64,000 nt of DNA, from assembly GCF_963678635.1 (NCBI RefSeq), contig NC_087069.1:8752633-8816632 (forward strand), read 5' to 3'. The notes under the pieces were generated by a model. That model was not told where the DNA came from, did no database searches, and saw only the letters and a program-made list of their open reading frames with translations. The position numbers and the translations under genes were made by a program. Shown here one piece after another: positions 11,529 through 21,552 of this stretch (the first letter of the stretch is position 1; every line of letters starts with the position of its first letter). Origin of the DNA: Symsagittifera roscoffensis (lineage: Eukaryota; Xenacoelomorpha; Acoela; Convolutidae).

Positions 11529-12130
11529 AATTCAAATGTCAGGACGAACCTGAACGGGACGATGACAAGGAGGTCTTGAGAAGGATAATTTGCATTAAGC
11601 TAAAAGACGACATCCACAGTCCCGGAGAAGTGAATGTTCAAATGATGGCATTGAAGGAACACGTCAAATCGAGATACAGACTGTCGGATCTGATACGAGC
11701 ACAGAAGAATGACAAGATGACGAGTAACCTCTCTACATGGATCCGGACGGGAGTCAAGGAGAAAGGAGACCTGGAGGAGGATAGTAAAAAGATCTTGAGC
11801 CAGTTCTACAAAGAGAGAAGGGACTTACTCTATCACACAGCTGATGGTGTAGTAGCCTGTAGGAGGAAAGTTGAAGAGAAGATACTACACAGGCATAATC
11901 CCATCATACTGCCACAGCTATACCAGACGGAATATTTGTTCAGATCGCACGACCAGATGGACATCAGGGAATAGACAAGGTACAACAAAGAAAATACAAC
12001 AAGTTTGATTGGCCAGGGTTGAGAAAGGCTTGCGAAAGGTCGGTGAACGCATGCTTGTTGTATTTGCAATAAAAAAAGACCCTAGAAAAATGAAATTATC
12101 ACTGAAGTCCGTGGAAAACTAGGAGTTTAA
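11525..12130 (+). pseudogene. Integrase N-terminal zinc-binding region, element F
   Basis: 149 codons (11525-11974) align with R's integrase from the phrase SRYRLSDLIRAQKND to LPQLYQTE and FRSHDQM. The HHCC finger is destroyed: the frame breaks right after the first His region and only fragments of the Cys part (about 12048-12080) remain, with a stop. In R the same region is intact. Confidence 0.8.
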
Positions 12131-12137
12131 CAAGGTC

Positions 12138-12610
12138 GTGCAGATAGACCATCCGAATATCTGCATTACCGACTCGGGACACAATCAGATACTGGTAATC
12201 ATAAACCACTTCACGAAACTGGCAGAAGTGGCACCATGTCAGACGGTCTCAGTGGAAGAGACTTGTAATCATTTGATAACGCACTGGATATCACGATATG
12301 GCTGTCCGATGACATTCCAATCGGACAATGGGAAAGCCTTCGTGGGGGACCTGACAAAAGAACTGATGAGGAGATCCCACAAGCGCATTCAACAACTTAC
12401 CATCCTCAAACAAACGGATTATTGGAGAGACAGAGAACAGAACACTGATGAACATGCTCAGAGTATGCTTCTCGAGATACATGACAGATTGGTTTAAATA
12501 TCTGCCGCAAGTGCGTATAACAGCACGCAACATTCAACAACAGGGATCAGTCCTTTTATGATGTTAACTGGCAGGGAGAGAGCGATGCCGCTGACATTCT
12601 TCTAACCGTA
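12138..12610 (+). pseudogene. Integrase catalytic core, element F
   Basis: QIDHPNICITDSG carries the first catalytic Asp, FQSDNGKAFVGD the second, and NGLLERQ (about 12414-12440, after a frame change) the Glu of the D,D35E triad. Frames are broken after the second Asp. Family: rve integrase core of Ty3/gypsy elements. Confidence 0.85.
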
Positions 12611-12644
12611 ATACGAAGGGAAAAAGACGTCGCCTCAGGCGTAT

Positions 12645-13231
12645 GTGAAGGAAGTGGTCAGGAGACAAGAAGAATTATACGAGATCTGTAGAAGAATCAA
12701 GGCGCAGGCACAGATGAGACAGCGGAAGAAGTACGATGAAAAAATACTTCAAGCAAAACTGTATGCTGGGGGACAATACGTCTGGGTGTTCCAGAATATC
12801 ATACCTCCAAACGGGACTAAACAAAAACACTAAAGAAATGGAGAGGACCGTGTCTGATAAGGGAGGTACACCAGCAGGGCCAATTTTATCGCTTGAGTAC
12901 AGGGCGTGCCGCGCAATACGAAAATCTGAAACCTCACTTCCCATCTCCGAAAGACTGGTGTGTACCACAGAACATGGAAGGACTCGAGTATCTACTGATA
13001 GAGCCAGCATGTGATTTGAACGAGAAAGGCACCAGAGAAAAGAATGACGGCAACGAGGACGTGAGCATAGATGATAACGAGAAGAGAGAGGTTGATTCGG
13101 ACGAAGGATTTTTCGCAGAGGAAGATTGGAATGATCCAGAGCAGAACGAGGTACCAAACGGGACAGGACCAGACCTGCCGATGATCACAGGGACGAGGAA
13201 AGGCAATCGCAAACGGACAGGCATGAGGTAA
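12645..13231 (+). pseudogene. Integrase C-terminal domain and tail, element F
   Basis: 12645-12833 matches R's segment around QYVWVFQ, which precedes the GPF module; the GPF itself is lost to a frame change here. 12893-13231 then follows STGRAAQYENLKPH and an acidic tail, again as in R. The TAA at 13229 separates it in frame from the macrodomain-like piece. Confidence 0.8.
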
Positions 13232-13252
13232 AACAGGTTTGGTGACGACTTC

Positions 13253-14249
13253 TTGATTGACAAGATGCAACTCGATGAGATAGGCGAGGAATTGGTGAAC
13301 ATGGGCGAGCTGGTACCCGATGAAGAGTGGCAGATCATCAACGACAGCGAGCATTCCTTGCAAGAAAGCTACTCCGTACCGGAACGAGAAGTAGACCTGG
13401 AACAAAGCGAGATAGAAAGAGGGGAAAATACTAACCTGAGAGTACTGGAATGGATGCATAACCTTGAGACTGACGAAAAGGAAGCGCAAAACATCCAGCA
13501 AGTCGACGTATCAGCAATGAAACATGTGAAGATAAGAAATCCACTATTTGGTTGGACAGCCACTGAACGGCCACTAGAAATACCACCGGATAACTTGAAC
13601 CCAGCACCATCGACGGGGACGTCGATAGATACTTTTGTCCGGGAAGTGGGGTAGGACTTACACACACCAAAAATTTGATGATAAAGAAGCTCAGGGAAGT
13701 AAGAGAGACTAACGGAGTGGAATCGGATCCGGAGGAAGCTGAGACTACCATAGGAAGAAATTTCAAGACAAAACTTGAGATATCAAATGAATATTTACAG
13801 AAGCTCTTGATCACAGACAGCGACTTCATTTTGTCAGATGGGACTAGTGCGATCTGCATAACAGCGGACTTGAGCTTCAACATGAGACTGGAAGCAGACT
13901 TCAAAAGAAAATATCAGAACGTGGAGCTTCTATTCAGTTAGAGGCCGGTGTTGGGAGGAATGGCTGCGCTTCCCCCTTCAGTTTCAAAATTTCCTGTTAA
14001 ATATCTTTGTTTTTTGTGACGAGGGTCAATAAGAGGAACACGATAGACCACGAGCATGTGATGTTGGCACTAACGAGGTTGAAGGACTTCATGGTCGAAA
14101 GAGGGATACGAGAGGACTCAATGCCGGTCTACGATCCAAACAGGGGCAGGTTGAACCCTAGGAAATTATACGCCACCCTGCACGTGGTCTTTGCAGAAAC
14201 GGAGACAATGGTCCACCTACACAAGAAGTACTACCTGAGTATCTCCTGA
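13253..14249 (+). pseudogene. Macrodomain-like pol tail, element F
   Basis: Three pieces: 13253-13654, 13675-13941 and 14007-14249, each shifted in frame. Together they follow R's 306-residue protein: LRVLEW, STGTS-DTFVREVG, ITADLSFNMRLEADFKRKYQ, then LALTRLKDFMVERG and MPVYDPNRG. The layout resembles the TARG1/OARD1-type macrodomain, though ligand-loop glycines are not kept. See the R copy for the full argument. Decayed, but the protein sequence is well conserved against R. Confidence 0.6.
13608..13650 (+). promoter_or_regulatory. Conserved stem-loop motif, F copy
   Basis: atcgacg-ggga-cgtcgat (13609-13626) is a perfect 7-bp stem with a 4-nt loop, followed by cttttgtccgggaagt. The same motif occurs in R's macrodomain ORF (57162-57202) and in the LTR (19119-19158 and copies), where the stem survives compensatory changes. 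It lies inside coding sequence here. Role unknown. Confidence 0.55.
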
Positions 14250-14810
14250 GCTTTGAATGGACATTGAAGTCTTGAGTTGGGAGGCACAGTGTTCTTGAGC
14301 TAGGTAAAAGGGAGCACGATTCAGGTAGATGGATTTTAATGTATTTGGCATGACAATTAAATTCAGAAGAATTAATGGTGCTAAAACATGAAATAAGTCT
14401 GCATGCTTTTAGATGTCTGTCTTTTTGAATTATTTTACCGAAAAATTGTTAGGGTATTACTCTAAAGGTAGTAAGGGGGGAGGTTTAGGCTAGGCATGAG
14501 CATAAAACAGCTTGGTCTGAAAATGAATTATAATTTCAGGTTGATTTGCAAATTGAATTGACAATCAAGCTACACTTACTCGAACAAAACAGGGTAGATC
14601 TCGAACTGTTCTTCACTAGCAGTACTAGAGGAGGATATTTCCTGAGTTTAACTGGGAAGGTATTTCTTGAGTTTAACTGGGAAAGTATTTCTTGAGTTTA
14701 ACTAGGAAGATATTTCGTGAGATGGTTTGGGAAAAGTATTTCTTGAATTTGTTGATACGTGAGATCGCTTGAGAAGAGGCAACGATAGCGGATCGTTTGT
14801 GGAAGTCTAT
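14250..14810. other. Spacer between pol tail and SGNH ORF, with 27-bp repeats
   Basis: No ORF of note. At about 14630-14750 the phrase tatttcttgagtttaactgg and variants recur about four times at 26-27 bp spacing. R has a 0.5 kb spacer at the same place (56063-56554), so the gap is a fixed part of the element and may hold expression signals for the downstream ORF. Confidence 0.6.
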
Positions 14811-14857
14811 GCCAGCAGCGCTCAAAAACATCTACCCGCAATGAGCTACAAAAGCGC

Positions 14858-15436
14858 TTGAATTACACACAAGTGGACGAAAGGCTGGCGGTAATGTTGA
14901 ATGCCATCCTGCAACTGGAAGCCCAAGGTGAATGCAGGGAGTCAGCAACTGAAGCCGTGTTGATGGTGGGCTATACTTCAGAGGGAATATCAAATCAAGA
15001 GCAGACCAGATGGCTATCCTGGAATGTGGATGGAGGCTTGAGAGGACATGACCTTGCGAGAAACCCTGGCTTGAGCACCAAAAAATGGAAAATGGTGCGG
15101 GAGTCTTCCCCTTCCGACCAGAGTGCCAGCAGGAGCAGTGGCTCAATCCAAAAGCAAACCACCATCGATGATCCGGTCGCAACAAACGGAAGAATCATAT
15201 CCAGATCTCAGCAGCATGAAGAGGGAGTTGGAAGGGGCCCAAAGGGAACGGGACAAGGCCAACCTGGAAAGGGACCAAGCTGTTCTTGCAGGGATCAAGC
15301 CAAGCTTGATCGCGACCAGGCAATACTTGAGCGAAACAAGGCGATTCTTGACCGGGATCTGCTGATGGCAGAACGGGAGCAAGAACAGAGACTACAAGAA
15401 AGTGTAACAAAATGTGATAAAAAAAGTCAGAAATAG
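14858..15436 (+). pseudogene. SGNH protein N-terminal part with heptad coiled coil, element F
   Basis: The frame aligns with R's SGNH protein from its residue about 20: KRLNYTQVDERLAVMLNAIL matches QRLIDCDFTRED...LNAL, and GHDLARNPGL matches GHDLAREPGL. The true start is probably the ATG near 14811, now out of frame. At 15207-15400 about seven 7-residue units of the form LERDQA/ILERNKA give a 21-nt periodicity split by a frameshift near 15295; this predicts a coiled coil, the position where R also has one. Confidence 0.75.
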
Positions 15437-15576
15437 AACGGCTACAAAGGAGGCAGCAAGCGGTCGCGAGCGGTAAGGAGAAAAGGAGGATTACGACTGA
15501 ACCGGCTTTTGCGAGATCGAGACCAGAGTCGCGGACGGAGGTAAACGAAGCTCCTCGGGCGAGCGGTCGCTTCAAC

Positions 15577-16660
15577 ATGGACCGTGTGGCCCAAGAACAC
15601 ATGAAAGAGGGCCTGGAAGCATGGACAACTCTTGAGCCAGTTCCTTCCCTGCGCAATCTAGAGACATCTCCAGTTGGGCCTTTGATGGAAATCTCGCTGC
15701 CGGTATTGACGCCCAGTTCAACCAGTGGTAGTCAAACCGAGACGGACACGTCGCGCCTCAGGGAGTTGCAAGAGAGGTTGCAGTCAAGGGCTCGCGAGAA
15801 CTCAGCACGAGAGGAGCGACCTTCCACCTGGAGAGATCATCCAGTGAGGAGTGTAATAATCGCAATCTACAAAAAGAACACAGACGGTGCCTATCACAGG
15901 CTTAACCGGATGGATTGGACAGCGGCGCAACGCGCAAGGAGGGATGCCTTCCACGACTCTTTTTGGGCTGAAAAATTCACGCAGCCCAGGATACCCGATT
16001 ACCTTGATTGAAGGGGACAGCCTGATACGAGTGTTGACGAAAATCCAGGCGCATTGGCAGTTGGGAATCTTGAGTTTTTCTGGTGCTGCAACACCCCAGA
16101 TGTTGGCGTCGCCAGAGATAATGGAGATGGCGAAGATGTAAACGATCACACTGATGCTGGGAACCAATGACGTGTCATAGGCGAGCAGAGGGAAGTAATG
16201 AGGCTGCAGATGAAGTTGAGTTGTACTCTTGAGAAGTTGAGGATCTATCTAGATCCAGCCATACTCACTATTTGCACCGTCCCTTACAACATGATGGCTG
16301 ACCAGAATGCGAGGGAGATGAACGACAGGGTGCGCAACCTCAACGAAATCATCAGGCGAATCTAGCACAGATGCGTATTCCCCGTGAGACTACTCGACGT
16401 GGCAAGCATGATGGAACATTCCGTTCCGGATGATGCGTCTTCGGATGGCATCCACTTCGACAGGCCCAGGGATATGGAGTGGCTAAACGATGTCTTCCAA
16501 AGGCACATAAACCGTCTGGAGTCAGACATTCTGGAGGCGGGCCAGTTCACCTTTGGTACACCCCCAATACCTCCCTTCTTCGCTGCTAGGCCCTTGTCTG
16601 ATCGTTTGGGTGGAAGAACCGACTCGAGAGAAAGCTCAAGCAGCAGCAGGAGTAGGTAAC
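15577..16660 (+). pseudogene. SGNH hydrolase domain I, element F (broken)
   Basis: Pieces in several frames carry the SGNH blocks: LIEGDSLIR (about 16003-16029, block I Ser), LMLGTNDVS (about 16149-16175, block III Asn) and SDGIHFD (about 16440-16460, catalytic Asp and His). All four catalytic residues are still encoded, but stops follow GTND and precede the last block. Aligns with R residues about 330-600. Confidence 0.8.
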
Positions 16661-16839
16661 TAGGAGCCACACCAATGGAAGGAGACGAGACGGAATCGTG
16701 CACACCCCAGAGCTCAGTAGTGTCCTCGGTGGTGGTGGTGGACAACAAGAAGACAGAGAGACCGGGAGAGGTGAGCAAAGCCCGATATCTACAGAGAGTA
16801 AAGGATCTAGACCTGGAAGATCTGGCATGTAGACAATAG

Positions 16840-17575
16840 TTGGTGGAGGTTCTGGGGCTTAAGAATTTGTCGCACGAGGATTTGAGCAGACATCATTGTG
16901 TGGATTGGCTACAGGGCCACGAGGCGCACTTGTCGAGAGCCAAGACACTAGAAACGGCAGACTTAATGGGAATAACGCAAAAATCGATGATGGGCCCAGT
17001 CAACTACAGGCCCCTCAAGCTGCTGGGGTGTCCAGGTCTAATCGTGGAAACCCCCAAGCATCGAACTAGCATAGCCAGGGTCAGAGTGGCGATTCCTGCA
17101 CAGCTGAGGATAGTCGAAAAGCTTCTTGAGCCAAAGAGCATGGTGATCCCGGAAACCACCGGATACATGGGTCCGAATCTCGCCGAAGACCCAAGGTACC
17201 GTACATCCTGTGGGATTTCACAGCTAGTCAAAACCGTGGCCGTGTACGATCGAGCAGGTCCTGGAGCAGCGAGGGGACGTCGTCGAGGGGACGTCGTCGA
17301 GCGGACGTCGTCGAAGTTATTTTGGCCAGAAACATTAGTGTTTATCTGCTGTCTGCAGCGGAATTGAACCAAATGTTGACCCTGGTGGTGGCTATAAAAT
17401 TGGAGACCCCGGGTCAGCCAGAGCTGTTGCTATTCGCGGGGATGAATGAACACCTGCATGCGGCAGGACTTCTAGAGCTTTTGACAGGCGCGGAACCAAC
17501 CCCCAAGATGATGTGAGAAGCAATTCACACGCTGTTTGCAGCAATGAACGAGGTTATTATGTATTGGAAAATGCG
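16840..17575 (+). pseudogene. SGNH-like domain II fragment, element F
   Basis: 16840-17367 contains CVDWLQGHE...ADLMGI, matching R's GVDWLLAEQE...ADLSGL. 17310-17516 contains ELLLFAGMNEHLHAAGLL, matching R's QVIVVAGSNDHLQSRGLL in the second SGNH-like domain. The element is truncated shortly after a TGA at 17514. The end (from 17309) is duplicated at 19529. Confidence 0.75.
17275..17309. repeat. Three 15-bp direct repeats at a duplication breakpoint
   Basis: ggacgtcgtcgag occurs three times in a row just before ttattttggcc. The last gtcgtcgaag is also the sequence at which the second 2.2 kb unit starts (19526-19538), so this tract marks the recombination point. Confidence 0.8.
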
Positions 17576-17589
17576 AATAGCAATTAACC

Positions 17590-18234
17590 GCTGCTAATTT
17601 GGACTACTTTCCCGCAATTGTAGTTCGATTCTGATCTTATTTTTCTGGTTTCTTCAGCTGTCACGAGAAACATAAGCATGACATACTCATTTTGAATTTT
17701 TGAAAAGTTGCATTCCACACCAAAATCAAGACTAAATGTTTTCTCAAGGTCAAACTTCCAAATATGACCGACTGGCACAAGAGTCGAGCTGTCTTATCCT
17801 TGGCAGAAGACGGGAAGTGATCGCGAGTGGAGGAGAAGTAAATTAGAGTGGACCAGAGTGAATCTTCGGTGGAAAGGTGGACAGCTGAAGCTGCCCAATG
17901 GTCCAGGTCAGAAACTTGTTTCTTGAGTTAAAACTTAATTATTTCAAACTTCTCGGGTTAAACTCGAATACCCAATCGATTCTAGAATTGCTTTATAATT
18001 AGTCACTTGATTCTAGAGATCGTGTCGATATGTGAGTACCTAATTTAATTTTCTTGAGTGTGTTTTAGTTATCTTGAGTTAGGGAGAGTTTTTAGATTGA
18101 TCCATCTGAAATGAATCAAAGGTTCACTGTCTAGTAAAAAGTAACTAGACTTAAGGTCCCGACCCTGTTTTTAAAGGCTTTCGCGTATTGTAGGTATTTT
18201 GAGACCTGAGTATGGGGGAATTCTTATTTTCTAG
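17590..18234. repeat. Foldback-derived sequence inside the 2.2 kb unit
   Basis: 17590-17783 resembles the inner end of the left foldback arm (2150-2320), and 17784-18234 resembles the right arm (3058-3530) in the same orientation. It is therefore a compact foldback with the centre deleted. It ends at ctag, where the LTR begins. Repeated at 19809-20453, 42720-43364 and 44939-45582. Confidence 0.75.
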
Positions 18235-18549
18235 TGTAACATTCGCCCAAATACTACACAGCGACGGAGCGTAGAAAAAGTACCTATTAACGACTGGCAG
18301 GCGTCAGTTACCTTAATCCTACTCGTTTTTCACCGTCTCGACCTTGCCAGTTGATTTTCTGGTCTGTCTAAGGCAAAGTAAAAAGTTACCATTTTTAGGC
18401 AATCAGTCAAACGACTTTTGATCAGCTTTCGTTTACATGCGAACACAACCACATAGCTGAGTCTCGGATCCTCAAACTACGTGATTGTCATTAAAAACAC
18501 GGCTCGAACAACCTTTTTTAATATGTTTTTGTGTGACAGTTCTATATTA

Positions 18550-19429
18550 AATCCATTGGAGATGGATTGACCCTTTCCTCTTTCTAGCTACTCATATTCT
18601 GAAATATCAAACAATAACGGTGTTAATTAAGAGATCTATGACATTCTAGTAGCTATACAGTCAGTTTATACAGTCCCTTTACATAGAACAGTCTCTGGGG
18701 GACCAAGCCTCCGCTCCCGTAATATTCCTGAGATAACGCTCTTATCTCTTACAATTTGTCTCCCGGGAGGGTTCCGTGGTATATTCGTTCCCCCACTGAA
18801 GCCTCCTTCTCCACTAATATTCACTGCTAAGGTTCTTATCGTGTGTTATTGCCACGATAAGAGGCTTTGTATTTCTCGTCTCTTGTGCGACTGTTTTCGG
18901 CGATTTTTGTCGTTGTTCTGATTTTTCGTCTTTTCCAGTCAAAATGGCCGTTTTTTGTATTTCTGAGAAATATTCTTCTTCTGATCGAAATTTTAAAAAT
19001 AAAAATTCTAGAATATTCCGACCCTCCTTCGCAATACTTTTTCGTCAATAAGGCCTTTAGTTGTTCTTTTTTACGCCGCCGGAAGGTTGTGCTGTGCCAG
19101 TCTGGCAGAATGGCACATACTCCCCGGAAAAGTCTCCATCAATGTCCCTATTGATCGCATAACACCGGGTTATCGTCAAGTAGTACTCCAGTTTTCTATA
19201 ATCAATCTTACAAATCGCATAAGAAAATGAAATTTATCTACTCCACCTCAACTCACTACGTGTTCACAAATGGCATCGTACTACATCTCACTGCCTTTCA
19301 ACATTTTCACAAAATTTGCACCATGAGGAGTGTCCTAGATAAAATTTCTTTTCTGACTACTTACGTCATCTCGCCAGAAAACTTCTTTTCGCTCCTGGTG
19401 ATTAAAAAGTGGGACGTGGCACGGCCACG
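18550..19429. other. Cluster of perfect hairpins in the LTR
   Basis: Perfect stem-loops: 18550-18568 (aatccat/atggatt, 5-nt loop), 18730-18748 (gagataa/ttatctc, 5-nt loop), 18760-18769 (ctcccgggag palindrome), 18835-18861 (cttatcgtg/cacgataag, 9-nt loop), 19095-19107 (tgccag/ctggca) and 19415-19429 (cgtgg/ccacg). They are retained in all LTR copies where that part is present. They may shape the R/U5 RNA, but no transcript boundaries are known. Confidence 0.6.
19119..19158 (-). promoter_or_regulatory. Conserved stem-loop motif, LTR copy (unit 1)
   Basis: On the plus strand actccccgga, a 7-nt spacer, tcc and then atcaatg-tccc-tattgat and cgc. It matches the motif in the pol ORFs of R (57162-57202) and F (13608-13650). 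Two stem pairs differ and both partners changed together (G-C to A-T, C-G to T-A). Outside these roughly 40 nt the flanks are unrelated. Unit 2 copy at 21338-21377. Confidence 0.6.
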
Positions 19430-19528
19430 CACCCGTTAAAATTAACTTAACTTCACTCACCAAGTATAATCAGTCATTTATGCGGTCCTTTCAATATTAA
19501 AACTAAGAAACTCTGTGGCTAGGAAAGT

Positions 19529-21531
19529 CGTCGAAGTTATTTTGGCCAGAAACATTAGTGTTTATCTGCTGTCTGCAGCGGAATTGAACCAAATGTTGAC
19601 CCTGGTGGTGGCTATAAAATCGGAGACCCCGGGTCAGCCAGAGCTGTTGCTATTCGCGGGGATGAATGAACACCTGCATGCGGCAGGACTTCTAGAGCTT
19701 TTGACAGGCGCGGAACCAACCCCCAAGATGATGTGAGAAGCAATTCAACGCTGTTTGCAGCAATGAACGAGGTTATTATGTATTGGAAAATGCGAATAGC
19801 AATTAACCGCTGCTAATTTGGACTACTTTCCCGCAATTGTAGTTCGATTCTGATCTTATTTTTCTGGTTTCTTCAGCTGTCACGAGAAACATAAGCATGA
19901 CATACTCATTTTGAATTTTTGAAAAGTTGCATTCCACACCAAAATCAAGACTAAATGTTTTCTCAAGGTCAAACTTCCAAATATGACCGACTGGCACAAG
20001 AGTCGAGCTGTCTTATCCTTGGCAGAAGACGGGAAGTGATCGCGAGTGGAGGAGAAGTAAATTAGAGTGGACCAGAGTGAATCTTCGGTGGAAAGGTGGA
20101 CAGCTGAAGCTGCCCAATGGTCCAGGTCAGAAACTTGTTTCTTGAGTTAAAACTTAATTATTTCAAACTTCTCGGGTTAAACTCGAATACCCAATCGATT
20201 CTAGAATTGCTTTATAATTAGTCACTTGATTCTAGAGATCGTGTCGATATGTGAGTACCTAATTTAATTTTCTTGAGTGTGTTTTAGTTATCTTGAGTTA
20301 GGGAGAGTTTTTAGATTGATCCATCTGAAATGAATCAAAGGTTCACTGTCTAGTAAAAAGTAACTAGACTTAAGGTCCCGACCCTGTTTTTAAAGGCTTT
20401 CGCGTATTGTAGGTATTTTGAGACCTGAGTATGGGGGAATTCTTATTTTCTAGTGTAACATTCGCCCAAATACTACACAGCGACGGAGCGTAGAAAAAGT
20501 ACCTATTAACGACTGGCAGGCGTCAGTTACCTTAATCCTACTCGTTTTTCACCGTCTCGACCTTGCCAGTTGATTTTCTGGTCTGTCTAAGGCAAAGTAA
20601 AAAGTTACCATTTTTAGGCAATCAGTCAAACGACTTTTGATCAGCTTTCGTTTACATGCGAACACAACCACATAGCTGAGTCTCGGATCCTCAAACTACG
20701 TGATTGTCATTAAAAACACGGCTCGAACAACCTTTTTTAATATGTTTTTGTGTGACAGTTCTATATTAAATCCATTGGAGATGGATTGACCCTTTCCTCT
20801 TTCTAGCTACTCATATTCTGAAATATAAAACAATAACGGTGTTAATTAAGAGATCTATGACATTCTAGTAGCTATACAGTCAGTTTATACAGTCCCTTCA
20901 CATAGAACAGTCTCTGGGGGACCAAGCCTCCGCTCCCGTAATATTCCTGAGATAACGCTCTTATCTCTTACAATTTGTCTCCCGGGAGGGTTCCGTGGTA
21001 TATTCGTTCCCCCACTGAAGCCTCCTTCTCCACTAATATTCACTGCTAAGGTTCTTATCGTGTGTTATTGCCACGATAAGAGGCTTCGTATTTCTCGTCT
21101 CTTGTGCGACTGTTTTCGGCGATTTTTGTCGTTGTTCTGATTTTTCGTCTTTTCCAGTCAAAATGGCCGTTTTTTGTATTTCTGAGAAATATTCTTCTTC
21201 TGATCGAAATTTTAAAAATAAAAATTCTAGAATATTCCGACCCTCCTTCGCAATACTTTTTCGTCAATAAGGCCTTTAGTTGTTCTTTTTTACGCCGCCG
21301 GAAGGTTGTGCTGTGCCAGTCTGGCAGAATGGCACATACTCCCCGGACAAGTCTCCATCAATGTCCCTATTGATCGCATAACACCGGGTTATCGTCAAGT
21401 AGTACTCCAGTTTTCTATAATCAATCTTACAAATCGCATAAGAAAATGAAATTTATCTACTCCACCTCAACTCACTACGTGTTCACAAATGGCATCGTAC
21501 TACATCTCACTGCCTTTCAACATTTTCACAA
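19529..21531. repeat. 2.2 kb tandem unit 2, truncated by the 25 kb duplication break
   Basis: Repeats unit 1 up to 21531, then switches to the 705-bp repeats. In the second big copy the same unit 2 continues uninterrupted into the minus-strand element R, so unit 2 is the original LTR context and unit 1 the derived copy. Confidence 0.9.
20454..21531 (-). mobile_element. Partial LTR of the giant element, unit 2 (truncated)
   Basis: Same sequence as 18235-19312 with a few substitutions, cut at 21531 by the 25 kb duplication junction. Contains the same hairpins and stem-loop motif except the 19415 hairpin, which lies beyond the cut. Confidence 0.75.
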
Positions 21532-21552
21532 TTGTTATAATGTAAAATTGCC

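Larger units (their letters stand above)
5815..17575 (+). mobile_element. Element F: decayed plus-strand giant Ty3/gypsy-type retroelement
   Basis: In order: gag-like ORFs, CCHC knuckle, DTG protease, RT, RNase H, acidic linker, integrase, macrodomain-like tail, 0.6 kb spacer, then SGNH-hydrolase ORF cut off near 17575. Frames are broken by many stops, indels and in-frame deletions. The order matches the minus-strand element R (47-64 kb), whose proteins align along the whole length. No LTR of its own is recognisable on either side. Confidence 0.9.
18235..19523 (-). mobile_element. Partial LTR of the giant element (minus orientation), unit 1
   Basis: Begins tgtaacattcg on the plus strand, i.e. 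ends ...aatgttaca in element direction, inserted at ctag of foldback sequence. It is colinear with 45583-46874, the sequence directly downstream of R's last ORF and polypurine tract. About 300 bp of the LTR's 5' end are missing, cut at aggaaagt. No credible ORF. It is rich in perfect short hairpins (see separate entry). Confidence 0.7.
17309..19528. repeat. 2,220-bp tandem unit 1 (SGNH piece, foldback piece, partial LTR)
   Basis: From ttattttggcc onward the sequence repeats exactly 2,220 bp later (2,219 after a one-base deletion near 19747). The unit joins the end of F's SGNH ORF, a foldback-derived stretch and about 1.29 kb of LTR in minus orientation. A handful of differences between units makes this an older event than the 25 kb duplication. 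Confidence 0.92.
1..21531. repeat. First copy of a 25,130-bp tandem duplication (left part outside window)
   Basis: Every feature here recurs 25,130 bp to the right in the same order and orientation. I found about six differences by eye (for example near 1588, 3093, 5975, 15668, 21111 and a one-base deletion near 44966), so the copies are well above 99.9% identical. Agreement stops at 21531, where LTR sequence joins foldback-derived sequence, while the second copy continues through intact LTR at 46662. If it is a simple tandem duplication, the unit is 21532-46661 and this first copy begins about 3.6 kb left of the window. Confidence 0.93.

Noticed and set aside
18836-21373. ORFs of 70-95 codons on both strands in the LTR copies
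   Set aside because: They lie in a hairpin-rich non-coding LTR, overlap on opposite strands and show no domain.
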